64,000 nt of DNA from Chloroflexi bacterium TSY (lineage in GTDB: Bacteria > Chloroflexota > Anaerolineae > Caldilineales > Caldilineaceae): contig JAHBNG010000018.1 of assembly GCA_019217005.1 (NCBI GenBank), positions 1 to 64,000 on the forward strand, given 5' to 3'. The translations under genes and the position numbers were made by a program. Below, piece after piece: positions 46,069 to 55,535 of this stretch. The notes under the pieces were generated by a model. The model was not told where the DNA came from and ran no database searches. It saw nothing but the letters and a program-made list of their open reading frames with translations. Numbering within the stretch: position 1 is the stretch's first letter; the number at the start of each line of letters is the position of its first letter.

Positions 46069-49000
46069 ATGGAACTAACATCGAACCCAATAGGTCCTTA
46101 CCAAATTCAGGACGAAATCGGCCGTGGTCGCGACGTTGTTGTCTTTGCGGGGATACGATACGCTCTACGACCGTGATGTTGCCATCAAAATTTTACCCCC
46201 CTACCTGACACAAGATCGAAACAGCGTCCGGCGCTTTGTGACGGAGGGGAGAGAAGCAACTCGTTTGCGCCATGTTCATATCGTCGAAGTATATGATGCC
46301 GGTCAGGTGGATGGGTACGTTTATGTGGCGCAGCAGCTAGCTGAAGGTGGCACATTGGCTGAACGCCTGGATGGGCAAGAGTCCATTATCGTTCCTCGGG
46401 GCAGCTTTGCTCCGCATCTCACACCAGCGAATTTTATCAGACCCAGACAGGACAAAACATTTCTGAGCGGCTATAGCGAGGAAGAGGCGATTCTTCTGAT
46501 CGAACAGATTGCCGCTGCCCTCGATTATGCCCACAGCAATGGAATTTCTCACGGTACTCTGCAGCCCAAAAATGTTCTGTTGACCAGTGACAACCATGTT
46601 CTGTTGACGAACTTTAGAGCAGCCACAGTTGAAGCTGAAGAAGAATTGGTTGTTCGTTTGGTTGGCGAGATGGATATAGCGCAGCTTGCCTATTTTGCGC
46701 CGGAGCAAGCATCTGGTCAAATCGCTGTGGCACCTGCTTGTGATATTTTCGCCTTGGGGGTTATTGCATATCGACTCTTTACAGGACGGCTTCCGTTTGT
46801 GTCAGAGCATCCTTTGGCTCTGCTGCGGATGACTATCGATGAAGCGCCCACAGCTCCTGACGAACTCAACCCTGAGCTTGTACCGGCCATCATTGATGGA
46901 CTCAACAAGGCCCTGGCAAAAGAACCGAGTGAACGCTTTCGCAGTGCTGGCGCTTTCGCCACAGCATTGAGGCAAGGACCTACCTATCTTGAACAAACAA
47001 ATCTTGTAACCGACAGACAGGAAGTTGTCCTTCCATCAATTTCGGAATCATCCCTTCAACGGAAGATAGAATCGAGGGAGCTCAGTCGTGAGATTGATCA
47101 TGTAGAACAGATTCCCTTACGAAATATTCAGTCCCGCCTTCTGCGTCGTAGAAACAAGGCAATTTCACGCTCAACAATACATTCAAAATTTTCTGCTGTC
47201 CGAAAGCGTCCTCTATCGGCTGCAATCGGGATAGGAGTTGGACTGATTGGGATCCTATTGATGTTCTTTGTTTTGGTACAGTGGAGTGATCTCATTCTGC
47301 CCGAGCTTGATGTTGTCGGCACGAGATTAGATTTGGATGCGGATTCGCCAACGGATTGGAGCGATGTAGGTAGACAGAATTTTGAACGTGTGGCGGAAGG
47401 TGATTCACCAGAAAATGGAGATGTTGCAGATGAGTCATCTACCCGTTTGTCGAAAGAGAAAACATCTGAAACGCAACTCAAAACGACAGAGTTGACAGTT
47501 CAAGAGAAAACATCTGCGCAGTCAAATGCTGAATTTGTGCCGATTCCCCTGACGACGTATGAAGAGCCAGGAGGTACTTATCAAATCGCAATGCCGATTG
47601 GATTTGAGACTTTGATCGACAACAATCGCATCCGTTTTGAGTCGGCTGAACTACCGATACAGTTCCTGATTCAAAAAGTCGTTAATCTCTCTGCGACAGA
47701 TACACCAGAAATTCTACTTGACAAATACCTAAGCGAGAATGTTTTGGCAGACAATACAGCCTTACAAAATGCTCAGCTTGTTCATGAAGGTTCTGTTGTC
47801 GTTGGAGATCACCAGGGGTATGAGCGTACGTTTGAAGCAGAGATTCTCGGTCAAAAGATAGTGGTTCGACTTATTTCGGTGGAATATGAGGGAACTGGCT
47901 ATGTCGTGACGGCGAGCGTGGATTCCAATCACAGTATCCAACTTGCAACGCTCGTCGATGCGGTTATTTATAGTTTTGATCTAAAACAACCTGCACCGCT
48001 TACGACACATCTGTTAGAACCCAAACCTGCAGTAGAATCACAACCTGTTCCTGTAAATTTTATCACGCCGACTGTGACACCATCGCCAACGCGTGATTTA
48101 CCAACACCAATACCGCCCAAACCTACCGAAGAAGATAGCGAGTTTTTATTCGCATCAACAATTGATTTGTCGCTATCCGATGCAGATGTGGGGACGATTC
48201 AGGAGGCGACAACAGTGACATTCCCCACCTCAGATCTCTTGCCTCCCGGACCACCGCCTTCGGGACATATTGCGTATGCCATTTGGAATCCAGTTACGGA
48301 CCGAATGGACACCTATATTTATAGCATTGTCAATGATGTAAGCTGGCCGCGTTTAGCGAATAAACGGCAACCCGATTTCCGCTTTGATGGGGAATTGATT
48401 GTCAATGGTGAAGGAGGGGATATTGACAATTTGGTTCGTACCTGGCCCAACAGTGAAAGTTATCTTCTGGTTAGCGAGCATCCTGAAGACAGCCGGCCTC
48501 ATTGGTCTGCGTCAGGCAAACAGTTCGTTTTCGATTCAACTTTTGTTGGAGATCGACGTCATCGAATCTATCTACAGCCCGATGCAACGGTGCGCCAATC
48601 GGTCTCGCCCATTATGTATGAAGCATGGGAATTATTTGGACGCTTTCCGATTTTCTTGGCCAATAATACGATCGCGTATCAGGGATGTAATGTTTGGGAG
48701 AACGGTGGATCATGTGGGATTTACAATGTTGAGTTGGGGGGTGGTCGTCCGCACTCAATGACCGATTGGCCTGAGGATATTCCTACCGATAATTTGGATA
48801 CACAGATTCTCTTTATGTCGAATCGAGATAGGGTCGATAATGTTGACAATTGGGATGTATATTTGATCCCAACCGGAATTGGACAAACAAGAGAGACCAA
48901 GGTCAGACGACTTACTCAACACCCTGGTCGTGATGGTTTGGCCACTGCTTCACCAGATGGCAACCACATCGCATTTGTGACCGATCGAGACGGCATTTGG

Positions 49001-49129
49001 TCTGTCTACATCATGCGGATCGATGGTAGCAATAAGCGTAAACTCTTTGATCTACAGGGCGAATATGGCCGCGGTGAACAGAATTGGCATCAGGATTGGA
49101 AGCAAGAGCGTATTAGTTGGGGGTGGTAG
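46069..49129 (+). pseudogene. Membrane pseudokinase with PknB-like and TolB-like regions, frameshifted near the start
   Basis: ATG 46069 begins ELTSNPIGPYQIQDEIGRG, the kinase glycine loop. The frame is lost near 46128, and the rest reads on from about 46124 in another frame (RGYDTLYDRDVAIKILPPYL). The ATP lysine is kept (VAIK). The catalytic HRD is replaced by SHGTLQPKN and DFG by TNFR, so the kinase cannot phosphorylate. A membrane helix at ~370 (SAAIGIGVGLIGILLMFFVLVQ) leads to an extracytoplasmic Thr/Pro-rich region. A C-terminal TolB/beta-propeller-like part follows (TRVKxRRLTQHPGRDG-type, ASPDGNHIAFVTDRDGIWSVYIMRIDGSNKRKL). Probably a sensor or scaffold. The frameshift may be an assembly error because the remaining 1001 codons are open. 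Confidence 0.75.
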
Positions 49130-49281
49130 GAGATTTATGATTTTGGATTAATGATTATTCATCTCTCAAATTGTGTGCAAATCACCAATGGTTGATGAGA
49201 AAAAGCGTTTGTTATGCGTATTAGTGGTCGATAAGCTTACGAATTAATGGCACAAGTGTATGATCAAAAGGAGATAAAATT

Positions 49282-49470
49282 ATGGCTTTAGTTGACACAA
49301 GTTATGAAATCCAGGATGATCAGCAGGAATGGCTGAACAAGATAGTCGAGGAGTATGATCTACCTGATTCCTCAAAAGCATTGCGTATTTTGCTCGATTA
49401 TGCAATAGAAGATGGGGATGAACGTGAAATCTTTGCGCCAGAGAATTCACGTTGTCGGCATTGTGGGTAG
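49282..49470 (+). CDS. Small ribbon-helix-helix-like protein
   Basis: 62 residues with AAAGGAGATAA before the ATG. One strand (VDTSYEIQDDQQEWLNKIVEEYDL) and two helices (SSKALRILLDYAIEDG) suggest a MetJ/Arc-like DNA-binding dimer. The tail ends CRHCG, which might bind metal. No toxin partner is adjacent. Function is unknown. Confidence 0.55.
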   Translation: MALVDTSYEIQDDQQEWLNKIVEEYDLPDSSKALRILLDYAIEDGDEREIFAPENSRCRHCG

Positions 49471-49476
49471 ATAGTA

Positions 49477-49516
49477 GTGGATAGTAGATGGTCGGCTCTT
49501 ACCATCTATTATCCAC
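49477..49516. terminator. Bidirectional hairpin between convergent genes
   Basis: GTGGATAGTAGATGG pairs with CCATCTATTATCCAC (15 bp with one G-T) around ten bases. It sits between convergent stops at 49470 and 49529. The T tract is weak, but position and length favour a terminator for both. Confidence 0.6.
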
Positions 49517-49528
49517 CATCTGCTGTTA

Positions 49529-50299
49529 CTACTTCGGAGCCATCCGTATTGCTCCGTCTAGACGAATCACTTCCCCATTCAACATTTCGTTTTCGATGAT
49601 ATGACCAACGAGCTTGGCGTAATCGTTTGGTGTACCAAGCCTTGAGGGGAAGGGCACTTGTTCTGCGAGTGACTGACGTACATTTTCTGGCATCCCAGCA
49701 AGAAGGGGTGTATCAAAGATGCCTGGTGCAATTGTAACCATACGAATTCCATGTGAAGCAAGATCGCGTGCAATTGGGATTGTCATCCCCACAATGGCTC
49801 CCTTAGAAGCCGAGTAAGCGACTTGACCAATTTGACCTTCATAGGCTGCTACTGAAGTTGTGCTGATAATAAGACCACGTTCCCCGCTATCGTTCATTGG
49901 TTCATTGTTGGCTATAGCCTGGGCCGCCAATCGGCTGACGTTGAAGGTTCCGTAGAGATTGACTTCAATGGTTTTCGTGAAAGTCGACAGACGATGCGGA
50001 CCCCGTCTGCTTAGAATTTTTTCACCAAAGGCTATGCCTGCACAGTTAATCGCCCCGTGTAATGCACCATATGTCTCAACTGTCATACTGACGGCAGTTT
50101 GAACGGCATTCTCATCACTTACATCTGTTTTGATAAAGCAAGCTCTATCTCCCAACGATAAAGCCAGTAATTCGCCGGTTTCTTCATTGATATCTACAAT
50201 AGCAATATTTGCCCCTTTTTCTGTTAGAAATTGAGCAGTTCCGGCGCCAAGCCCCGATGCTCCTCCACTGATCAGAAATGTTTTTCCTAGTATATCCAT
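49529..50299 (-). CDS. Short-chain dehydrogenase, HSD10/3-hydroxyacyl-CoA dehydrogenase type
   Basis: 256 residues. The NAD motif is [19 protein letters not shown] (TGxxxGxG type) with VDINEETG after it. [12 protein letters not shown] is the NAG strand. [24 protein letters not shown] holds catalytic Ser, Tyr and Lys. The pattern AINCAGIA ... [23 protein letters not shown], and the closing [33 protein letters not shown], are close to type 2 3-hydroxyacyl-CoA dehydrogenases of isoleucine and fatty-acid degradation. It is transcribed against its neighbours. Confidence 0.88.
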   Translation of the reverse strand: MDILGKTFLISGGASGLGAGTAQFLTEKGANIAIVDINEETGELLALSLGDRACFIKTDVSDENAVQTAVSMTVETYGALHGAINCAGIAFGEKILSRRGPHRLSTFTKTIEVNLYGTFNVSRLAAQAIANNEPMNDSGERGLIISTTSVAAYEGQIGQVAYSASKGAIVGMTIPIARDLASHGIRMVTIAPGIFDTPLLAGMPENVRQSLAEQVPFPSRLGTPNDYAKLVGHIIENEMLNGEVIRLDGAIRMAPK

Positions 50300-50621
50300 T
50301 ATGATTCTTTCTTTTTGAGAAGTTGTTGATTGATACTGAACATTTTCTTAAGACAGTTCCAGCAAATTCATACAATCTTCGCAATCACTGCACTGCCGTA
50401 GCTGAATTAGGTTATCATACCATCGTGCGCTCGAATGAAAAGAAAATATTCTTTATAACATTGTAAGAGACTTTACAGTTTTCTGCCTCAAAAACGGGCA
50501 CACTACACGAACCTTTAAAAATGATGATTGTCTTCCAAATGTGTATAGTAGATGCATACATTGACTATACTGGGTTAACGATACGGACATTATTTATAGA
50601 ATAACAATGTCAAATTGGGTG

Positions 50622-50650
50622 TTGAAATTGGTTAAAATTCCTGTTATAAT
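50622..50650 (+). promoter_or_regulatory. Sigma-70 type promoter of the orphan leader
   Basis: TTGAAA (50622-50627) and TATAAT (50645-50650) are separated by exactly 17 bases. Transcription would begin near 50657. It lies upstream of the methyltransferase gene with no coding region between. Confidence 0.7.
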
Positions 50651-50656
50651 ATTGAT

Positions 50657-50762
50657 TATGACCATTGCAGGAAAATGGAGTGCCAAAGCCTGACATGCTC
50701 ATAGAATAGCTAATGAGAAGGTAGCTAATGAGAGGTGGGAGAGGTTCTCCCGCTCTTTTTTT
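50657..50762 (+). ncRNA. Orphan ~105-nt RNA or attenuator leader
   Basis: Bounded by a near-consensus promoter and an intrinsic terminator. It contains CCATTGCAGGAAAATGG (a short hairpin), GTGCCAAAGCCTGACATGCTC, and two direct copies of TAGCTAATGAGA at 50707-50718 and 50722-50733. GCTCAT (50697-50702) can pair with ATGAG of either copy. The second copy enters the terminator stem, so alternative folds could control read-through. It does not match a riboswitch class I recognise (c-di-GMP, SAM, glycine, purine, ZTP, preQ1 compared from memory). It could also be a free-standing small RNA. Confidence 0.5.
50732..50762 (+). terminator. Intrinsic terminator upstream of the methyltransferase gene
   Basis: GAGGTGGGAG pairs with CTCCCGCTC (one bulge, one G-T) around AGGTT, followed by seven T residues. 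It ends 42 bases before the methyltransferase ATG, which is the usual place for a conditional terminator. Confidence 0.75.
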
Positions 50763-50804
50763 GCCTCTAAAACATTGTGGCAGCTACGAAATTATCTGAA
50801 TCAT

Positions 50805-51788
50805 ATGTCGGCACTGAGTCAATCCAATTCATCTTATGATAAGGACATTCCTGTAATCGATTACGAAGGCAGTCAATACCGAACTGACTTTTGGGTTGGA
50901 CAGGGACGTGGTTATGAAGATGCGGTTGAGCGTCTGGCACTAAATCGTTTGTTACCGTCTCATGGCGGTCGTATGGCAGAAATTGGAGCTGGGTTTGGAC
51001 GTTTGGGTGAGTTGTATCATGGCTACGAACAAGTGATATTGTTTGATTATAGTCGTTCATTACTTGCGGAAGCAGTCAATACTTGGGGAGACGATTCCCG
51101 TTTTGTTTTTGTCGCTGGAAATATTTATAAATTGCCTTTGGCAACGAATATCCTAGATGCGTTGGTCATGGTACGTGTGATGCATCACTTAGCGGATGTT
51201 GGCCACGCAATTACACAAATCAAACGCACATTACGGCAAGATGGTATTGCTGTAATGGAATATGCAAATAAGCGAAATCTAAAATCTATTTTACGGTGGG
51301 TTTTCGGCAAGCAAGATTGGTCACCGTTTAATCAAGAGCCATTAGAGTTTGTTGCTTTAAATTTTGATTTTCATCCAGTATGGATGGATAAGCAGTTTGA
51401 GGAAGCAGGTCTTATCAAAAATAACCAATTTGCAGTCTCGCATTTTCGGACACCTTTTTTAAAGAACCGATTTAGAGCGCAAACCTTAGCACGATTCGAC
51501 AGTTGGTTATTTCAGCTAGGAGGTCTTTATCCAATTACCCCTAGCGTATTTACACAGTTGAAGGCATCTCGTAATCGGCCAAAAAGCGTTAAGACGACAA
51601 GTGGTAAAACCCAGCGTCGTGAGCAAACAGGTGCAAAACAGATGACTGTTACGCAGCTGTTTCGATGTCCAAGATGCCTGATTGAAGCGTTTGAACCCCG
51701 AACAGAAGATACCATTGTTTGTGGAAAGTGCGGTGCAGCTTTTGCAAAGCAGTCCTCAATATGGAATTTCAAGGAAATCATCAACTGA
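50805..51788 (+). CDS. Class I SAM methyltransferase with C-terminal zinc ribbon
   Basis: 327 residues from ATG 50805; the frame opens at 50775. The SAM-binding motif I is MAEIGAGFGRLGELYHGYEQVILFDYS (~45-72), with GNIYKLPLATNILDALVMVRVMHHL as motifs II and III. A helical part follows (~150-270). The last 45 residues form a zinc ribbon (LFRCPRCLIEAF ... TIVCGKCGAAF), as in Trm112-like or YcaR-type modules. The substrate is unknown; the ribbon hints at tRNA or protein. It sits directly behind the leader and terminator, suggesting conditional expression. Confidence 0.75.
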   Translation: MSALSQSNSSYDKDIPVIDYEGSQYRTDFWVGQGRGYEDAVERLALNRLLPSHGGRMAEIGAGFGRLGELYHGYEQVILFDYSRSLLAEAVNTWGDDSRFVFVAGNIYKLPLATNILDALVMVRVMHHLADVGHAITQIKRTLRQDGIAVMEYANKRNLKSILRWVFGKQDWSPFNQEPLEFVALNFDFHPVWMDKQFEEAGLIKNNQFAVSHFRTPFLKNRFRAQTLARFDSWLFQLGGLYPITPSVFTQLKASRNRPKSVKTTSGKTQRREQTGAKQMTVTQLFRCPRCLIEAFEPRTEDTIVCGKCGAAFAKQSSIWNFKEIIN

Positions 51789-51836
51789 GAGGCTATCCGA
51801 AGATAGCATTTCTAACTCATAGATTGAGGTACCGGG

Positions 51837-53147
51837 ATGAGGAGAGATAGTAACAGTACAGTTAAAGAAACACCAATTGGAGTTTCTTTTGGTATGGAGT
51901 TTGAGGTAGATCAAAACGCGATGGACGCAATATCAAATGGTGTACCCATAGATGAATCTATGGATGAAGAGTCTCAAAATGAGCAAGCGGAAGCGCTGAC
52001 ACCAGAACAGGCTCTTGAATATTTACAAAATTTGGGACGATCACAAGGATACGTCTCTTATGATGATGTTTTACGGGTCATGCCATATGCCGAAAACAAT
52101 ATGGATGAGCTGGAGGATATCTTCGCGGCTTTGTTCGATCAAGGAATCGAAGTTGGACAATCTCCAGCAGATGGACCAAATGAGCCACCAGAAAATATCG
52201 AGGATGAAGTTGCTGAAGAGCCGGAATTTGATCTGAGTCAAATTGAAATTGATGATTCAATCAGCCTTTATTTGAAAGAGATCGGTCGTGTTCCGCTTCT
52301 AACGGCTGAAGAAGAAGTCGCTCTGGCTAAACGCATGGAGAAGGGACGTGAATCTCGGAAGCAACTCTCCAGCGGGATTGAAGATTGGGATCGACGTGAA
52401 AAACTGCTTTGGTATGTCCGAGATGGTCAAGCAGCACAGGAACATTTGATCAAGGCAAATAGTCGTCTTGTCGTTAGCGTAGCGAAGAAGTATGTTGGGC
52501 GAGGTGTACCCTTTTTGGATCTTATTCAAGAAGGTAACATCGGTTTGATTCGGGCTGTCAAAAAGTTTGACTATCTACGTGGCTATAAATTTAGCACTTA
52601 TGCTACTTGGTGGATTCGACAGGCAGTCACTCGTGCAATCGCAGATCAAGGACGCACAATTCGCGTGCCAGTTCATATGTATGAACAGATTAATCGTTTG
52701 ACACGGACCAGTCGGCAGCTTGTTCAAGAACTTGGTCGCGATCCGACAACTGAAGAGATTGCTGATGAATTGGGCGTATCGCCTCGCAAAGTCGAGCATA
52801 TTATGCGTGTTAGCCAACGTCCCTTAAGTTTAGAGATGCCTGTTGGCGAAGAAGAAGATAGTTACCTTGCTGATTTTATTGAAGATGAAGATGCCGATAG
52901 CCCCAGTGAAGCAGCGGGGCATCAGTTACTACGTGAAGTCATTGATGAAATCTTCCAAAGCTTGACGCCGCGCGAAGTACGTATTTTGCAATTGCGCTTT
53001 GGTCTTGTTGATGGCTATTGCTATACGCTTGAAGAGGTAGGCAAAAAGTTTGGCGTCACCCGCGAGCGTATTCGTCAAATTGAGGCACAGGCATTGAGTC
53101 GATTACGCCATCCTAGCCGAAGCCGAAAATTAAGAGACTATCTTTAA
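51837..53147 (+). CDS. rpoD: Primary RNA polymerase sigma factor
   Basis: 436 residues with all sigma-70 parts: an acidic N-terminal region with a 1.1-like segment ([21 protein letters not shown] ... LFDQGIEV), region 1.2 ([30 protein letters not shown], ~140-170), and region 2 ([68 protein letters not shown], each part well conserved). Region 3 ([13 protein letters not shown]) is followed by region 4 with the -35 binding helix-turn-helix ([30 protein letters not shown]). The sequence points to the housekeeping factor. It ends 38 bases before a terminator that contains no gene-specific signal except the parS site beside it. Confidence 0.95.
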   Translation: MRRDSNSTVKETPIGVSFGMEFEVDQNAMDAISNGVPIDESMDEESQNEQAEALTPEQALEYLQNLGRSQGYVSYDDVLRVMPYAENNMDELEDIFAALFDQGIEVGQSPADGPNEPPENIEDEVAEEPEFDLSQIEIDDSISLYLKEIGRVPLLTAEEEVALAKRMEKGRESRKQLSSGIEDWDRREKLLWYVRDGQAAQEHLIKANSRLVVSVAKKYVGRGVPFLDLIQEGNIGLIRAVKKFDYLRGYKFSTYATWWIRQAVTRAIADQGRTIRVPVHMYEQINRLTRTSRQLVQELGRDPTTEEIADELGVSPRKVEHIMRVSQRPLSLEMPVGEEEDSYLADFIEDEDADSPSEAAGHQLLREVIDEIFQSLTPREVRILQLRFGLVDGYCYTLEEVGKKFGVTRERIRQIEAQALSRLRHPSRSRKLRDYL

Positions 53148-53168
53148 GAGCATTCAGTAACAACTAAA

Positions 53169-53184
53169 TGTTTCACGTGAAACA
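53169..53184. promoter_or_regulatory. parS: Perfect parS site
   Basis: TGTTTCACGTGAAACA equals the bacterial ParB/Spo0J consensus with no mismatch. It lies between the rpoD stop and its terminator. ParB with CTP spreads from such sites and loads SMC near the replication origin. It suggests this region is within the origin-proximal part of the chromosome. No parA or parB is in the window. Confidence 0.85.
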
Positions 53185-53185
53185 A

Positions 53186-53219
53186 ACCGGTGCCGAGAAG
53201 GGCATCGGTTTTCTTTTTT
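53186..53219 (+). terminator. Intrinsic terminator of rpoD
   Basis: ACCGGTGCC pairs with GGCATCGGT (one G-T) around GAGAAG, followed by TTTTCTTTTTT. Confidence 0.88.
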
Positions 53220-53409
53220 CAGTCACACTCAATGTATAATTGCGTCTATTCTTGATAACAAATAGACATGCTCATCGCACCTTAGTGTGCCGAGTAGCAG
53301 CGATTTTTTATACATAATCAAGTCGTACACTTTGTGTTGGAGAGCAAATTGAAAATAAGATCAAAGACACGCTGATGTCTTTCAATGCACACGACAAAAG
53401 GGTATTGCA

Positions 53410-54339
53410 ATGGCTATGCAAGCAGAATATATATGGATGAATGGCAAAATTATCCCTTGGGCAGACGCAACAGTTCATGTGTTTACCCATGCTCTTCACT
53501 ATGGGAGCAGCGTATTTGAGGGTATACGGGCGTATGAAACACCCGATGGCCCTGCAATTTTTCGCGGCGAAGAGCACTTTGAACGTTTACTCTTTAGCTG
53601 TAAAGTAGCACGCATTCCATCACCTTTGAATATTGATGAATGGATGCAGGTAACGGCTAACGTTCTGCGCACAAATCAGCTTCGTAGTGCATACGTAAGA
53701 CCGCTCGTCTTTCGGGGTTACGAAAGTTTGGGGGTTGATGGACGTAAATGCCCTGTCGAAGCGATCCTTGCTTGTGTTCCTTGGGGGGCTTATCTTGGTG
53801 AAGAAGGGTTACAGAAAGGAATCGATGTACAAGTAAGCACCTGGCGGCGCATGGCGCCTGATACGCTCAATGCTTTGGCAAAAATCGGTGGGCAATATGT
53901 AAACAGCCAGAATGTTGTGATGGAAGCAACTGACAATGGTTTTGCCGAGGGAATAGCACTTGATATCAACGGGTATGTCAGTGAAGGCAGCGGTGAAAAC
54001 ATTTTCCTCATTTATAAAAACGAAATTTATACACCTCCACTATCAAATAGTATTTTAGGTGGCATCACGCGCGACTGTGCTATTACCATTGCAACAGATT
54101 TGGGATACACAGTACGGGAAATGACGATTCCGCGCGAAATGCTTTACCTTGCCGATGAAATATTCTTCACGGGCACTGCTGCCGAAATTACACCTGTGCG
54201 TTCTGTTGACCGTATGGATGTAGGTTCAGGAACACGTGGCCCAGTCACCAAACAGATTCAAGATGTCTTCTTTGGTATTGTCAAAGGGGAGCAAGCAGAC
54301 AAATGGAATTGGTTGACCCCGGTCAGCTTAAGCCAGTAG
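53410..54339 (+). CDS. ilvE: Branched-chain amino acid aminotransferase
   Basis: 309-residue class IV PLP enzyme that transfers amino groups to and from Leu, Ile and Val. The N-terminus (YIWMNGKIIPWADATVHVFTHALHYGSSVFEGIRAY) is the family start. The PLP lysine is in NALAKIGGQYVNSQNVVMEA. GYVSEGSGENIFLIYKNEIYTPPLSNSILGGITRD forms the cofactor phosphate and substrate region, and DEIFFTGTAAEITPV completes it. ATG 53410 and 53416 are both possible. It lies one kilobase before two leucyl-tRNA synthetase genes. Confidence 0.93.
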   Translation: MAMQAEYIWMNGKIIPWADATVHVFTHALHYGSSVFEGIRAYETPDGPAIFRGEEHFERLLFSCKVARIPSPLNIDEWMQVTANVLRTNQLRSAYVRPLVFRGYESLGVDGRKCPVEAILACVPWGAYLGEEGLQKGIDVQVSTWRRMAPDTLNALAKIGGQYVNSQNVVMEATDNGFAEGIALDINGYVSEGSGENIFLIYKNEIYTPPLSNSILGGITRDCAITIATDLGYTVREMTIPREMLYLADEIFFTGTAAEITPVRSVDRMDVGSGTRGPVTKQIQDVFFGIVKGEQADKWNWLTPVSLSQ

Positions 54340-55535
54340 ATCGCAAACGGTATAAAACGAGCATAGAAAGCGTTGGGTGATATTTTATTGATTCTTCCTT
54401 CCCGAAAATGCCATCACCATACACTTCGTTGATAGTAATTAAGAATCCCGATTCAACAGGATCGCATATGGTTGACCCGCTTTGGTGTCGATACACCTTT
54501 GGCTGCTCAACACGCGCTAATCTTCCTGGCATTTGTCAACTACATGAATTCCAAGAGAGCTAGAATCCCTTATCTAACCTATTTTGACGAGTTGGGTTAC
54601 ATCTGCCGACGGCCCATCGCGAGACGACAACAGCAGGAAAATCGTAGACTTCAAAGAGATAGGAGAGAAATTCTGGGCTGTTTTGGAACAGCAACCCTTT
54701 GTATAAAGATAAGGGGAAAAAAGGGGTGTACGTCAGGCTTTTGAAAATACTCAAAACCCTCGACTGGCAGCAGTTCTGTTAACAAAGGTTGCAGCCGCAT
54801 TTCCAAAAATCTGACGGGTACCCGTGAAAAAAGGGTATTGACATTTCGTTCATCAGGGTGTACCATAACACTGTATTCGACAATCGTTAAAACATTCATA
54901 CCTATTGAGTCACAGACAATGTCTGCTCAAGATACAACCTCCTATCAAATCCACATGCAGACCAACATCTCCTGTGCTGTTGGCGGACTTGTCGCGCTTA
55001 GATAGCCCGCACCTCCTGCGGGCCTGTTCCGAAATTGAAGATACAGGCACAATAAGAAATATCACAACACATACGATTTCATAACAGAATTGAATGTGTT
55101 AGTTGAGCGACGGTCGAATGTGCTTCTACTTTCATTTTTGCATTCTCCCAGTCAAGCTTGAACTTAGAGTGTGCTTTAAAAGTGTCGCAGCGTGTCAATC
55201 TGCTCAGTAGTGGTCCGGAGGACGCCGGAGGAACGGAGCGAAGAATCTGCTTTTTGCACTTAGTAGCAATGGATTCTCCATTCGGAAGGCTCAGGGCCGC
55301 AAAGCCTCCTCAGAGTGACTTCTAAAACACGCTCTTACTCATAGATGACGTTCGTACTACTTTAAAGAGTACAGAGTCTGCGATCTTTGTGGTTAGATAT
55401 CGGACTCCTTGTATGAAATAGTCGATGAACGATCTATAGTAGTGCATAACAGTTAACAAGATAACTCTGCGCGAGCTTTCACGCGTTCAACACCTACTTC
55501 TCGGGTGCACGCAAATTCATATACAGGAGATAAAG
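54340..55535. other. 1.2-kb non-coding region upstream of leuS
   Basis: No gene is supported; short minus-strand frames at 54560-54899 match nothing recognised. It holds a perfect GCCCGCA/TGCGGGC hairpin at about 55006-55024, a dispersed CCCGCTTTGGTGTCGATAC motif near 54475, and the palindrome at 55167-55336. The T-box consensus (AGGGTGGNACCGCG) was looked for and not seen. Confidence 0.5.
55167..55336. repeat. Palindromic repeat with AGAGTGTGCTTTAAAAGT ends
   Basis: AGAGTGTGCTTTAAAAGT at the left and the imperfect complement (ACTTCTAAAACACGCTCT) at the right enclose about 135 bases with GGTCCGGAGGACGCCGGAGG and ATTCGGAAGGCTCAG. A single copy in this window; probably another miniature element. 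Confidence 0.55.

Noticed and set aside
50657..50762. Bacterial SRP RNA or 6S RNA
   Set aside because: The SRP tetraloop region and helix 8 pattern are absent, and the length and fold do not suit 6S RNA.
54560..54899. Minus-strand gene in the leuS upstream region
   Set aside because: Two overlapping short frames without ribosome binding sites or recognisable domains; may be a remnant but cannot be supported.
54340..55535. T-box riboswitch controlling leuS
   Set aside because: The T-box core (AGGGTGGNACCGCG) and a following terminator were not found in the leader; GGGTACCC near 54820 is only a short palindrome.
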